Shown here piece after piece: positions 1 through 6,760 of a stretch of 8,515 nt of DNA. A program made the translations under genes and the position numbers. Each line of letters starts with the position of its first letter. Position 1 is the first letter of the stretch. The stretch spans positions 1 to 8,515 of the forward strand of contig CALZMB010000093.1 of assembly GCA_945788485.1 (NCBI GenBank), in the 5' to 3' direction. The notes below the pieces were generated by a model. The model did not search any database and was not told where the DNA came from. It saw nothing but the letters and a program-made list of their open reading frames with translations. This DNA comes from an uncultured bacterium. GTDB lineage: Bacteria; Bacteroidota; Bacteroidia; Bacteroidales; Bacteroidaceae.

Positions 1-1
1 C

Positions 2-361
2 GCCGAATCGATGAACCGCATACTCCTCGCCCTACTCGCCAACAGCATGCACGCCATGATGAAGAAATATGCCGCCGCGCCCTACAAGCCGGAGGCTTCG
101 CTGACCGTCAAGGAAAACGGCGACGAGGTGCAGATAACCGTGAGAGACAACGGCATCGGCATTGAAGACACCATAAAGCAGAAAGTCTTCGACCCCTTCT
201 TCACCACGAAACCGACGGGAGAAGCGGCGGGAGTGGGACTATACCTTGTCAGAGAACTCGTGCAGGACCACCACGGACAAATCACTGTCGAGTCAGAGAA
301 AAACGTCTTCTGCGAATTTGTCATCACACTCCCTGCATGCCATATTGGCGAAGAGGCGTAA
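2..361 (+). CDS. Sensor histidine kinase, C-terminal ATP-binding part (5' truncated by window edge)
   Basis: The frame is open to the window edge, so this is the last ~119 residues of a longer protein and the first visible ATG (position 11) is internal. It is a HATPase_c domain: an N-box (ALLANSMHAM), a G1 box (DNGIGI), an F-box followed by the TTKP motif (FDPFFTTKPTG), and a somewhat diverged G2 box (GVGLYLV), then the closing strand ending FVITLP. The domain binds ATP and phosphorylates a histidine in the missing upstream part. The N-box, a YKP segment and the TTKP block align well with the kinase at 679-1548, so the two are probably paralogues in tandem. The G2 box has lost the usual GTGLGL pattern (GEAAGVGLYL), but nothing clearly inactivating is visible. 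Sensor type and partner response regulator cannot be seen. Confidence 0.9.
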   Translation, partial: AESMNRILLALLANSMHAMMKKYAAAPYKPEASLTVKENGDEVQITVRDNGIGIEDTIKQKVFDPFFTTKPTGEAAGVGLYLVRELVQDHHGQITVESEKNVFCEFVITLPACHIGEEA

Positions 362-362
362 A

Positions 363-378
363 CTTACCACTCCGTAAG
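363..378 (+). other. Small hairpin right after the kinase stop codon
   Basis: CTTAC (363-367) pairs with GTAAG (374-378) across a 6-nt loop, starting one base after the TAA stop. A pyrimidine-rich run (TTCTCC) follows, but there is no U-tract. It is too weak to call a terminator and may be chance. Confidence 0.25.
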
Positions 379-433
379 CCTTCTCCATGGATTCACAGAC
401 CAGCGCGAAGCTATGCCAGCAAAACTGATGGGC

Positions 434-448
434 CAGCCTGGAAGGCTG
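434..448. repeat. Hairpin with TGGAA loop (copy A)
   Basis: CAGCC (434-438) and GGCTG (444-448) form a 5-bp stem around TGGAA. The 3' half of this hairpin is also the left arm of the long-range pairing with 559-572, so the two structures exclude each other. Confidence 0.6.
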
Positions 449-468
449 TACTAAGCGAAGCGGTCGTA

Positions 469-489
469 ACCCGGGACATGGTCCCGGGT
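469..489. repeat. Perfect 9-bp GC-rich stem with 3-nt loop
   Basis: ACCCGGGAC (469-477) and GTCCCGGGT (481-489) are perfect complements around an ATG loop. No U-tract follows on either strand, so it does not look like an intrinsic terminator. It is the most stable local hairpin in the 362-678 gap. Confidence 0.8.
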
Positions 490-505
490 GTAAAGTGACA
501 GGACA

Positions 506-522
506 ACTGTCTGGAAGACAGT
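506..522. repeat. Hairpin with TGGAA loop (copy B)
   Basis: ACTGTC (506-511) and GACAGT (517-522) form a 6-bp stem around TGGAA, the same loop as the hairpin at 434-448. GACAG at 497-501 can compete for the same CTGTC (507-511). The segment CTGGAAGACAGTAC (511-524) is a near copy of CTGGAAGGCTGTAC (438-451). Confidence 0.65.
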
Positions 523-678
523 ACCTTGTATTGGCAAAAACGTTGATGTGATTGTTTGGTACAGCCTTTCAGACAGCCGAATAAGCCCAACGACAAGTCT
601 TCAAGCTTGTCATCGCTACGCAATCAAATGGCATGAGATAGTTCAAATAATAACATCAAACATCACCCCAAACAACCT

Positions 679-1548
679 ATGACAGAACTTGAAACATTGC
701 GCGAACAGCTGCGGCAGCAGCAGAAACTCGCTTCGCTCGGCATGCTCAGCGCCGGCATAGCACACGAGATACAGAATCCGCTCAACTTCGTCATCAATTT
801 CTCGAAGATGTCGGAGAGAATACTCGCTGACATGAGAGACATCCTCGCCGACATGGAAGACGTGACTGACAAAGCGCCGCAAGAGGTGGCGGAACGCATG
901 AAAGACATCGAAGAGAACATCGCCGAGATGAACGACATCGCCGACGACCTCACGACAAACATGCAGAAGATACGCGAACACGGAGAACGCGCCGTCAGCA
1001 TAGTGCAGGGAATACTCCTCATCTCGCGAGGGAAAGAGGGCGAACGCCTGCCGACAGATGTGGCGCAGCTCGTACACGAATATGTCTGGCTCGCTTATCA
1101 TGCCCAACGCGCAAACGACAAGTCGTTCAATATCTCCATACGCGAGAACTACCAGGACGCTATGCCGAAGATAATGGTCATACCGCAAGACCTCAGCCGC
1201 GCCGTGCTGAATGTCGTCAACAACGCCTGCTATGCCGTGAAAGAACGCTCGCTGAAAGCAAAAGAGGCGGGCGACGAGACATACAAGCCCTCTATCACCG
1301 TCACGGCAGCTGTGGAAGACGGCACGCTGCGCATCGCCGTCGCCGACAACGGGACGGGCATACCAGAGCATGTCAGACAGCAGCTCTTCCATTCAACCGT
1401 CACAACAAAGCCGATAGGGCAGGGCACGGGCCTCGGAATGCAGATAACACACGACATCATCGTCAACGCGCACAAGGGCGAGATACAGCTCGACACAACC
1501 GAAGGAGAAGGCACAACGTTCACTTTCTTAATCCCTGTAGTGTCATGA
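679..1548 (+). CDS. Cytoplasmic histidine kinase without a sensor domain
   Basis: This 289-residue transmitter module autophosphorylates His29 in the H-box (GIAHEIQNPLN), after a short coiled N-terminus (residues 1-20). A long helical dimerisation and linker region with heptad-like charge follows (about 45-115). The HATPase_c domain has an N-box with N178, N181 and N182, a G1 box (DNGTGIP from D223), an F-box region at 237-244 and a G2 box (GTGLG from G249). The stretch LAYHAQRANDKSF is typical of a kinase family common in Bacteroidetes whose members usually carry large N-terminal sensors. Here there is no sensor, signal peptide or membrane segment. The F-box reads FHSTVTTK instead of the common FxPFFTTK. 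The ATG at 679 was chosen because the frame closes at 634-636 and no better start lies between. No Shine-Dalgarno is present. The stop overlaps the next start by 4 bp, indicating coupled translation with the receptor. The input may come from the neighbouring kinase or another partner; this is inference. Confidence 0.93.
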   Translation: MTELETLREQLRQQQKLASLGMLSAGIAHEIQNPLNFVINFSKMSERILADMRDILADMEDVTDKAPQEVAERMKDIEENIAEMNDIADDLTTNMQKIREHGERAVSIVQGILLISRGKEGERLPTDVAQLVHEYVWLAYHAQRANDKSFNISIRENYQDAMPKIMVIPQDLSRAVLNVVNNACYAVKERSLKAKEAGDETYKPSITVTAAVEDGTLRIAVADNGTGIPEHVRQQLFHSTVTTKPIGQGTGLGMQITHDIIVNAHKGEIQLDTTEGEGTTFTFLIPVVS

Positions 1549-4022
1549 GAAAAACCATCTTCATGCTTTTCGCCATCTGCCTGCTGATGACCTGCTTCAC
1601 GTCTCGCGCTGTCGCGCAGACGGGCGACAAGCCCGCCGCCGCTGAAGATATGCAGACTGGAGAGGCGGAGACAAGACGCGGAGAGAAGGAATATTTCCTC
1701 TATGCGGAAGCATACTACAACAACGGCGATTTCGAGAAAGCGAGGCTCTGCCTCCAGCAAGTGGTGAAATCGTCAGACACCATGCTGCGCGCCACCGCCT
1801 ACCGCCTCCTCGCGATGTGCTATCTTGAGGAAGGCGACGTAGAAGGGGCGGAGAATGCGGTGAAGAGCCTGCTCGACGCAAACCCCTATTTCTCGCCGTC
1901 GTATATCGACCACCCCTTCCTTGTTGAACTGCTCGAACGCAACAGGCACCACGGAGCGACTATCGTCACCGCGTCGCAACAGGCAGAGAGTCTGGAAGAA
2001 TCGCCTGTGCCAGTCACGCTCATAACATCTGAGATGCTGCGCAACATCGGCGCGCGGACTCTGAAAGAGGCTCTCGTCGCTTTCGTGCCGGGAATGACAG
2101 ACATCGCCAGCAACGACGAGCAGAACATAGCGATGCGAGGCATCTACTCGTCGTATCAGGAAAAGATTCTCATCCTCCTCGACGGACACCGCCTCAACAG
2201 CTATTCCACCAACACAGCCACGCCGGATTTCTCCATGTCGTTGGAGAAAGTGAAGCAGATAGAGGTGCTGCGCGGACCCGCGTCATCCATCTACGGCGGC
2301 GTCGCGCTGACGGCTGTGGTCAACATCATCACCAAAGACGGAGCCGACATAAACGGGCTGAAGGTGAAGGCAGGTGTTGGAAACTACGGGCAGATAAAGG
2401 GAGACATACTCTTCGGAAAGACGTTCCGCGACATTGACGTGATGGCATGGGCGAGCATATACAACGCCGACGGGCAGAAATATCATCTCGGAGGCTCGGC
2501 GGCAGACCAGCCCTATTCCATCTTCCCTGTAGAAGGAGACGTGACAGTGGGCGGCTACAACCGCAAGCCGTCGTACGACATGGGCATCTCGCTCAGCTAC
2601 GACCGCTTCTCCCTGCTGTACAACCGCCGCTTCTCGAAAACCGTCTCGCCCATGTCGCTGAGCATCGGCTTCACCCCGTATTCATACAACCTCTACCGCA
2701 AATGGAACGGCAACGCGCCGGGCAACGCCGTCAGCGCGCAGCACGCCGAACTGGCATACGCCGACAGCCATAAGGCCCTGTCGTGGCAGCTGAGGGCTTT
2801 CTACGACTCGCAGTGGCAGCAACGCTACCAGATAGCGGGCGACACCATCGCCGACCTCGGAGACCTTACGAACATTTATGTCAACGGACTGCCCGGAGCG
2901 TATGTGCGTATGGACCGCGGCGGAATGCAAGCCATATCGTGGGACGAGCACACCTGCGGCTTCAAGGCGCAGGCATCGTACGACTATACGTTCGGGAAAC
3001 TCGGCAAAGGAACGCTGCTCGCAGGAGGAGAGTTCAACTCTTTCTCGCTCGACGACGCGCAATACATGGAGGGAAAAGACTTTGTCCTGCCCATCACGGC
3101 ATACCGACCTGTAGCGTCGAACGATGAGGCGCAGGAGCATGACAAATACCTGCTGGCGGGACGGGAGAACTCTGCCGACGCTTTCGTGCAGGTAAAACAG
3201 AGGCTCGGAAAGCTGTTCGTGCTCAACATGGGCGGCAGATACGACTGGAAAGAACGACGCTCGGGGAAGACAGTGACAGAGCTGTCGCCGCGTTTCGCCC
3301 TCATCTACAACCACCGCCTCTTCAACGTGAAGGCGAGCTTCTCGCACTCGTTTGTCGATGCGCCATATTTCTACCGCAGCAACAACCTCGACGTGGAGTT
3401 CGGCTCCGAAGACCTTGAGCCGGAGCAGCTCAACTCGTTGCAGCTCTCTTTCCTCAGCGACGGGAAGCTCGTGAAAGGCCTTTTCGTCGATGCAGGCATA
3501 TATTATAATGTGGCGGACAATGTCATCCTCTTCGACTTTACAAGGTCGTCGGCATACAATGCGGCTACGAAGAAATACTTCGGGTTTGAGTTCTTGAGCC
3601 GTTATGCAGCCGGACGCTTCTCATCAGAACTCAACATGACGGTGCAGAAACTGGTGTCGGGAAAAGGCGACTACTCATCATATTTCAAGCTCTACAACAT
3701 CCCTGCCTGCCAAGTGAACGCCATCGTCGCCTACGAGGTGGCGAAGGGACTGAAGCTGCACGCCAACGCCAACTTCATGTCGAAGATGCAGACGGCATTC
3801 ATCGACTATATGGCGGAAGACGAGAAAGAGATGCTGAGGCTGTTAGACGTGCCCTCGCGCTTCCTGCTCAATGTCGGAGCGTCGTGGCAGTGGAAGCGTC
3901 TGGAGCTTGACTTCAATGTGAACAATGTCCTCAACCACACCTACAAGCTCGGCGGCTCGTGCGTCGCGCCGCTGCATCAGCAGGGCTTGTGGCTCATGGG
4001 CAGCGTGGCTTATAAATTCTGA
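1545..4022 (+). CDS. TonB-dependent outer-membrane receptor with N-terminal TPR region
   Basis: This 825-residue protein begins with a Sec signal peptide (charged MRK, hydrophobic core, likely cleavage after AVA at about residue 24). Residues ~45-120 form about two TPR-like helical hairpins (EYFLYAEAYYNNGDFEKA; AYRLLAMCYLEEGDVEGA), in the place where Bacteroidetes receptors often carry a carboxypeptidase-like regulatory domain. The plug runs from about residue 138 (ATIVTASQQ) to 264, with the typical IEVLRGPASSIYGG and VVNIITK blocks. The rest is a 22-strand type beta-barrel ending in the aromatic terminus VAYKF. Such receptors use TonB-ExbBD energy to import metal chelates, cobalamin, heme or other ligands; the substrate cannot be read from this sequence. 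There is no SusD partner, so glycan uptake of the SusCD type is unlikely. It overlaps the kinase by ATGA and is 9 bp from the NRPS-like gene, so all three are probably one transcription unit. Confidence 0.93.
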   Translation: MRKTIFMLFAICLLMTCFTSRAVAQTGDKPAAAEDMQTGEAETRRGEKEYFLYAEAYYNNGDFEKARLCLQQVVKSSDTMLRATAYRLLAMCYLEEGDVEGAENAVKSLLDANPYFSPSYIDHPFLVELLERNRHHGATIVTASQQAESLEESPVPVTLITSEMLRNIGARTLKEALVAFVPGMTDIASNDEQNIAMRGIYSSYQEKILILLDGHRLNSYSTNTATPDFSMSLEKVKQIEVLRGPASSIYGGVALTAVVNIITKDGADINGLKVKAGVGNYGQIKGDILFGKTFRDIDVMAWASIYNADGQKYHLGGSAADQPYSIFPVEGDVTVGGYNRKPSYDMGISLSYDRFSLLYNRRFSKTVSPMSLSIGFTPYSYNLYRKWNGNAPGNAVSAQHAELAYADSHKALSWQLRAFYDSQWQQRYQIAGDTIADLGDLTNIYVNGLPGAYVRMDRGGMQAISWDEHTCGFKAQASYDYTFGKLGKGTLLAGGEFNSFSLDDAQYMEGKDFVLPITAYRPVASNDEAQEHDKYLLAGRENSADAFVQVKQRLGKLFVLNMGGRYDWKERRSGKTVTELSPRFALIYNHRLFNVKASFSHSFVDAPYFYRSNNLDVEFGSEDLEPEQLNSLQLSFLSDGKLVKGLFVDAGIYYNVADNVILFDFTRSSAYNAATKKYFGFEFLSRYAAGRFSSELNMTVQKLVSGKGDYSSYFKLYNIPACQVNAIVAYEVAKGLKLHANANFMSKMQTAFIDYMAEDEKEMLRLLDVPSRFLLNVGASWQWKRLELDFNVNNVLNHTYKLGGSCVAPLHQQGLWLMGSVAYKF

Positions 4023-4031
4023 AACACACGA

Positions 4032-6500
4032 ATGACGAACTACGAACATCTGCTGGCTGACAGGATAATACAGAACATACAGTCCAACCCCGCCAAGACG
4101 GCATACAAGACAGAGGGACAAGCGACGTCGTATGCAGAGATGGGAGCGATGGCTGTGAGAATCGCGTCGGCGCTGGCAGCGCACATCGGAGGCAAAAGAA
4201 GAGAGGGCGGCGCGCCGACACGCATCGGCATCTGCCTGCCGCGAGACTCACACTACGTCTCGTGCATAACAGCCGTCATGCTGCTGAACTGCTCTTATGT
4301 CCCCATCGACGTAAACACTCCCGCCGAACGCCGTGCGTATATCGAGCGCGACGCGGCGTTGTCTTTTGTCATAACAGAGCATAACATCGCCTCGCTGACG
4401 GCGGCGGAGCCCCTCGCGCTGCTTCCCTCATATCACTCCGCACATCATGAGGCGTATATGATCTACACCTCCGGCACTACAGGCAGGCCAAAGGGCGTGC
4501 CCATATCCTACAAGGCGTTGCACTCGTTCATGCAGACTGTCTGCCTGCCTGAGGTGTTCAACATCAGCGACAAGTCGGTTGTGCTGCAATATGCAAGCAT
4601 CAATTTCGACGTCTCCGTGCTTGAGATATTCGCCTCGATATATCATTGCGCCACCTTGGTCATAGCCACCGACAGGGAGAAATACGACGTCGCGCTGCTG
4701 AGAAGACTGATGACCGACGAGCATGTCACTTTCTGTTTCATGCCGCCCTCGCTGCTCTCGCTCTTCCCCGACTTCGATTTCCCCGACATGGACACCATGG
4801 CGGCGGGCGGCGAGGCTATTCCACACAGCGTCACGTCGCGCATCGTCGGACACTGCACCTTCCGTTTCGTCAACGGCTACGGACCAACGGAGAGCACCGT
4901 CATCACTACAACGCACCATTTCCGCCGCGAAGAAGAATGGCGATGTATAGGACATGCCCTGCCCGGAGTGGTGTGCCATGTCCTCGGCAAGGACATGAAG
5001 AGGGTTAAACCCGGCGAGACGGGAGAGCTGATGATAGGCGGACAGCAACTCACGGAAGGCTACTGGAACCTGCCGGAGCTCAACGCCCGCGCTTTCTTCG
5101 ACAACCCCTTCGCCGACACGCGCGAACAAGCGCCGCGGCTGTATCACAGCGGTGACCTCGTGCGCTTGAACGACGACGGCAGCTTCGACTTCCTCGGACG
5201 GCTTGATTCGCAGGTGAAACTGCATGGCTACAGGATTGAACTGGCAGAGATAACGGCATGTGTAGAACATCATCCGCTTGTCCGCAGGGCTTACACACGC
5301 ATAGAGGAGACGGCGGGCGACAAACATCTTGTGGCGTACGTCTCTACAACGGGCGACGCGTCATCGTTCAAATCGGACATAGAAGAGATACGCCGCCATG
5401 CAGCAGAGCATCTGCCGCATTATATGATGCCGGCGTTCTGGAACTACGTCGCTGAGTTCTCGCTCAACATCAACGGCAAGATCGACCCATCGTCGCTGAA
5501 GAACAAGGCGTGGGACGATGTTCCCGAAAACGACCGCCCGCTCACCGACCGGGAGCAGATTCTGGTGAAAGAGGTTGCCGGACTGCTCGGGGCGTCGTCC
5601 GTGAACATCGATGCCGACCTCATAACCGACCTCGGGCTGACATCGCTGCAGCTCATGCGCATACCGCCCGATTTAGAGCCAGGCGGCTTCCATGTCACCA
5701 TCGACGACATCTACACGCACCGCACCATACGCCGTATCGCGGAATCACACCTCTTCCGCATCTCGTTCTGGCTCTCCGACCCCGCAGAACATCCAGACCG
5801 CCCCGTCATGGTGTTCATCTCCGGACATCCGCATTTCGGATATTGCGAGCCGGTATGCTCGCGTTTCGCCGACAAGTATAACATATTTGTCATAGAGAGT
5901 TTCCACACCATCCTGAGCTTCCAGCCAACTCCGCTCAACATCCTCATACACCTTTATGAACTGATGATAGAGCCGATACGGCGCGAATACGGCGTCGCGG
6001 CATACATGGGCTATTGTCTCGGAGGCGAACATGCGCTGCTGCTTGCACACCGCCTGCATGGCGACGACGTGCAGAAGCCGCCGGTGGTGGTCATCGACGG
6101 CGAGGTGTGCCGCGACACCGACCCCGCGCATTATATCCCCCTCAACTTCCCGTCGTTCACCACAGAGCAGAACCGCCTGCGTGCCGAGATAGACAGGACG
6201 CTCATCGCCACCATGCCGACAGATTTCCACTACAAGGGCAGGGTGAAAGTCTTCCTTGCCGACACCTTCGCAGAGCAGCAGACAATCACGCCGGAAGAGC
6301 AGCCCACTGTCCCGCCCGAGCTGATGAGGCTCTACCGCCGGCGCTTCGATATGGTGCCCGCCATCTGGCGCAGAGAATATCCTTGGGCAGACATCTCGAT
6401 GCTGCACGGCGAGCATTTCAATGTCATGCGCCTGCCGGAGACGATAGCTGCGATAGAATGCGAAAGCCTCCGCTTCCTCTCAGAAGACAGGCAGGCATAA
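4032..6500 (+). CDS. Monomodular NRPS-like enzyme: adenylation, carrier protein, Cys-type thioesterase
   Basis: The 822-residue protein has three domains. The adenylation domain (~1-500) shows A2 (YVPID, P91-D93), A3 (YTSGTTGRPKG in 143-155), A4 (FDVSVLE with D193), A5 (NGYGPTE, 281-287), A7 (YHSGDL, 371-376), A8 (GRLDSQVKLHGYRIEL from G389) and A10 Lys483. Aligned by eye to GrsA, the pocket reads D193 V194 L197 F236 A257 G259 G282 V290 I291 K483. The retained Asp suggests an amino acid with a free alpha-amine, probably hydrophobic. The carrier domain has the phosphopantetheine site LGLTSLQ (Ser538). The C-terminal alpha/beta hydrolase domain (~595-822) has GYCLGG with Cys662 where Ser is usual, Asp689 (VVVIDGE) and His795 (GEHFNVM). 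There is no condensation, reductase or epimerase domain, and no phosphopantetheinyl transferase in the window. A-T-TE enzymes are known to make dimeric products such as ralfuranone and atromentin, but those activate keto acids. The product here is unknown. Confidence 0.92.
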   Translation: MTNYEHLLADRIIQNIQSNPAKTAYKTEGQATSYAEMGAMAVRIASALAAHIGGKRREGGAPTRIGICLPRDSHYVSCITAVMLLNCSYVPIDVNTPAERRAYIERDAALSFVITEHNIASLTAAEPLALLPSYHSAHHEAYMIYTSGTTGRPKGVPISYKALHSFMQTVCLPEVFNISDKSVVLQYASINFDVSVLEIFASIYHCATLVIATDREKYDVALLRRLMTDEHVTFCFMPPSLLSLFPDFDFPDMDTMAAGGEAIPHSVTSRIVGHCTFRFVNGYGPTESTVITTTHHFRREEEWRCIGHALPGVVCHVLGKDMKRVKPGETGELMIGGQQLTEGYWNLPELNARAFFDNPFADTREQAPRLYHSGDLVRLNDDGSFDFLGRLDSQVKLHGYRIELAEITACVEHHPLVRRAYTRIEETAGDKHLVAYVSTTGDASSFKSDIEEIRRHAAEHLPHYMMPAFWNYVAEFSLNINGKIDPSSLKNKAWDDVPENDRPLTDREQILVKEVAGLLGASSVNIDADLITDLGLTSLQLMRIPPDLEPGGFHVTIDDIYTHRTIRRIAESHLFRISFWLSDPAEHPDRPVMVFISGHPHFGYCEPVCSRFADKYNIFVIESFHTILSFQPTPLNILIHLYELMIEPIRREYGVAAYMGYCLGGEHALLLAHRLHGDDVQKPPVVVIDGEVCRDTDPAHYIPLNFPSFTTEQNRLRAEIDRTLIATMPTDFHYKGRVKVFLADTFAEQQTITPEEQPTVPPELMRLYRRRFDMVPAIWRREYPWADISMLHGEHFNVMRLPETIAAIECESLRFLSEDRQA

Positions 6501-6513
6501 TGCCCGAAACGGC

Positions 6514-6563
6514 TGCAGGGTGGTTCTATAAACTACGGTGGTAATTTATAGAACCACCCTGCA
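6514..6563. repeat. 50-bp palindrome with perfect 19-bp arms (possible mobile-element remnant)
   Basis: TGCAGGGTGGTTCTATAAA (6514-6532) is perfectly complementary to 6545-6563, with a 12-nt loop. The outer four bases are TGCA on both sides, which could be part of the palindrome or a short target duplication. The arm core GGTTCTATAAA recurs near the window end at 8402-8412 beside sequence that looks like an insertion-sequence end. It may be a MITE-like remnant of that element. In RNA it would also be a strong hairpin just after the NRPS-like gene, so it may help termination. Confidence 0.9.
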
Positions 6564-6567
6564 TATA

Positions 6568-6618
6568 AAAAGGACACGGGCAGAAGATACGTTTTGCATC
6601 TTCTGCCCGTGTCCTTTT
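6568..6618. terminator. Strong bidirectional intrinsic terminator
   Basis: The arms 6568-6588 and 6598-6618 are perfect 21-bp complements around a 9-nt loop (ACGTTTTGC). The stem starts AAAAGGACACGGGC and ends GCCCGTGTCCTTTT, so each strand has a GC-rich stem finishing in T residues. It lies between the + strand operon (stop at 6500) and the convergent HAD gene (stop at 6761) and can serve both. The run of T is short (4) and belongs to the stem. Confidence 0.85.
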
Positions 6619-6626
6619 GTCTTCTT

Positions 6627-6698
6627 CAGACAACAGTATGTTATTTTTCAGACAACAGTATGTTATTTTTCAGACAACAGTATGTTATTTTTCAGACA
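6627..6698. repeat. Three exact 22-bp tandem repeats plus a partial fourth
   Basis: Units at 6627-6648, 6649-6670 and 6671-6692 are identical; each begins CAGACAACAG and ends TTATTTTT. A fourth copy breaks off after CAGACA (6693-6698). Each full unit contains the dyad AACAGTATGTT. The array lies in the ~140 bp gene-free stretch between the terminator and the end of the HAD gene. The repeats are contiguous with no unique spacers, so this is not a CRISPR array. Confidence 0.95.
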
Positions 6699-6700
6699 TA

Positions 6701-6714
6701 CATATTATAATATG
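6701..6714. repeat. 14-bp AT-rich perfect palindrome
   Basis: CATATTATAATATG is a complete palindrome directly after the 22-bp repeats. It may be a protein-binding site or only a chance event in AT-rich sequence. Confidence 0.5.
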
Positions 6715-6760
6715 CCGACATCTGTATCCTGTTCTTCAGACATCCGTCTGCCGTCCGTTG

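Larger units (their letters stand above)
430..611. ncRNA. Candidate structured RNA or structured repeat between two kinase genes
   Basis: This gene-free stretch contains an unusual density of complementary segments. CTGGAAGGCTGTAC (438-451) pairs with GTACAGCCTTTCAG (559-572) over 14 positions, 13 Watson-Crick and one G-U. Outside it, TGGGC (429-433) can pair with GCCCA (585-589). Inside lie a 9-bp stem with an ATG loop (469-489) and a 6-bp stem with a TGGAA loop (506-522). GACAAG (592-597) and CTTGTC (606-611) close a last hairpin. The whole can be drawn as a multibranch RNA. I do not recognise it as 6S RNA, tmRNA, RNase P RNA, SRP RNA or a known riboswitch. It could equally be a dispersed palindromic element, and the transcribed strand is unknown. 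No convincing TAnnTTTG promoter was found upstream of the downstream kinase. Confidence 0.35.

Noticed and set aside
469..489. Intrinsic terminator for the first kinase
   Set aside because: The stem is strong but no T-tract follows on either strand.
411..623. 70-residue reading frame on the - strand in the kinase-kinase gap
   Set aside because: It lies across the hairpin-rich segment, resembles no family I know, and is better explained as chance reading through palindromes.
643..1392. 249-residue - strand frame opposite the second kinase
   Set aside because: It is antisense to a kinase with all expected motifs, and its composition (many Val, His, Arg) is what GC-rich codon shadows give.
1587..1602. 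Lipoprotein signal (LMTC) in the receptor leader
   Set aside because: Thr before Cys fits the lipobox poorly, a normal signal peptidase I site (AVA then Gln) follows, and TonB receptors are barrel proteins.
2682..3347. 221-residue - strand frame opposite the TonB receptor
   Set aside because: It is antisense to the beta-barrel coding sequence with no recognisable domain.
4428..5327. 299-residue - strand frame opposite the adenylation domain
   Set aside because: The + strand here encodes the ordered A3 to A8 motifs; the antisense frame has no domain or plausible start context.
6627..6698. CRISPR array
   Set aside because: The repeats abut directly without spacers and there are no cas genes.
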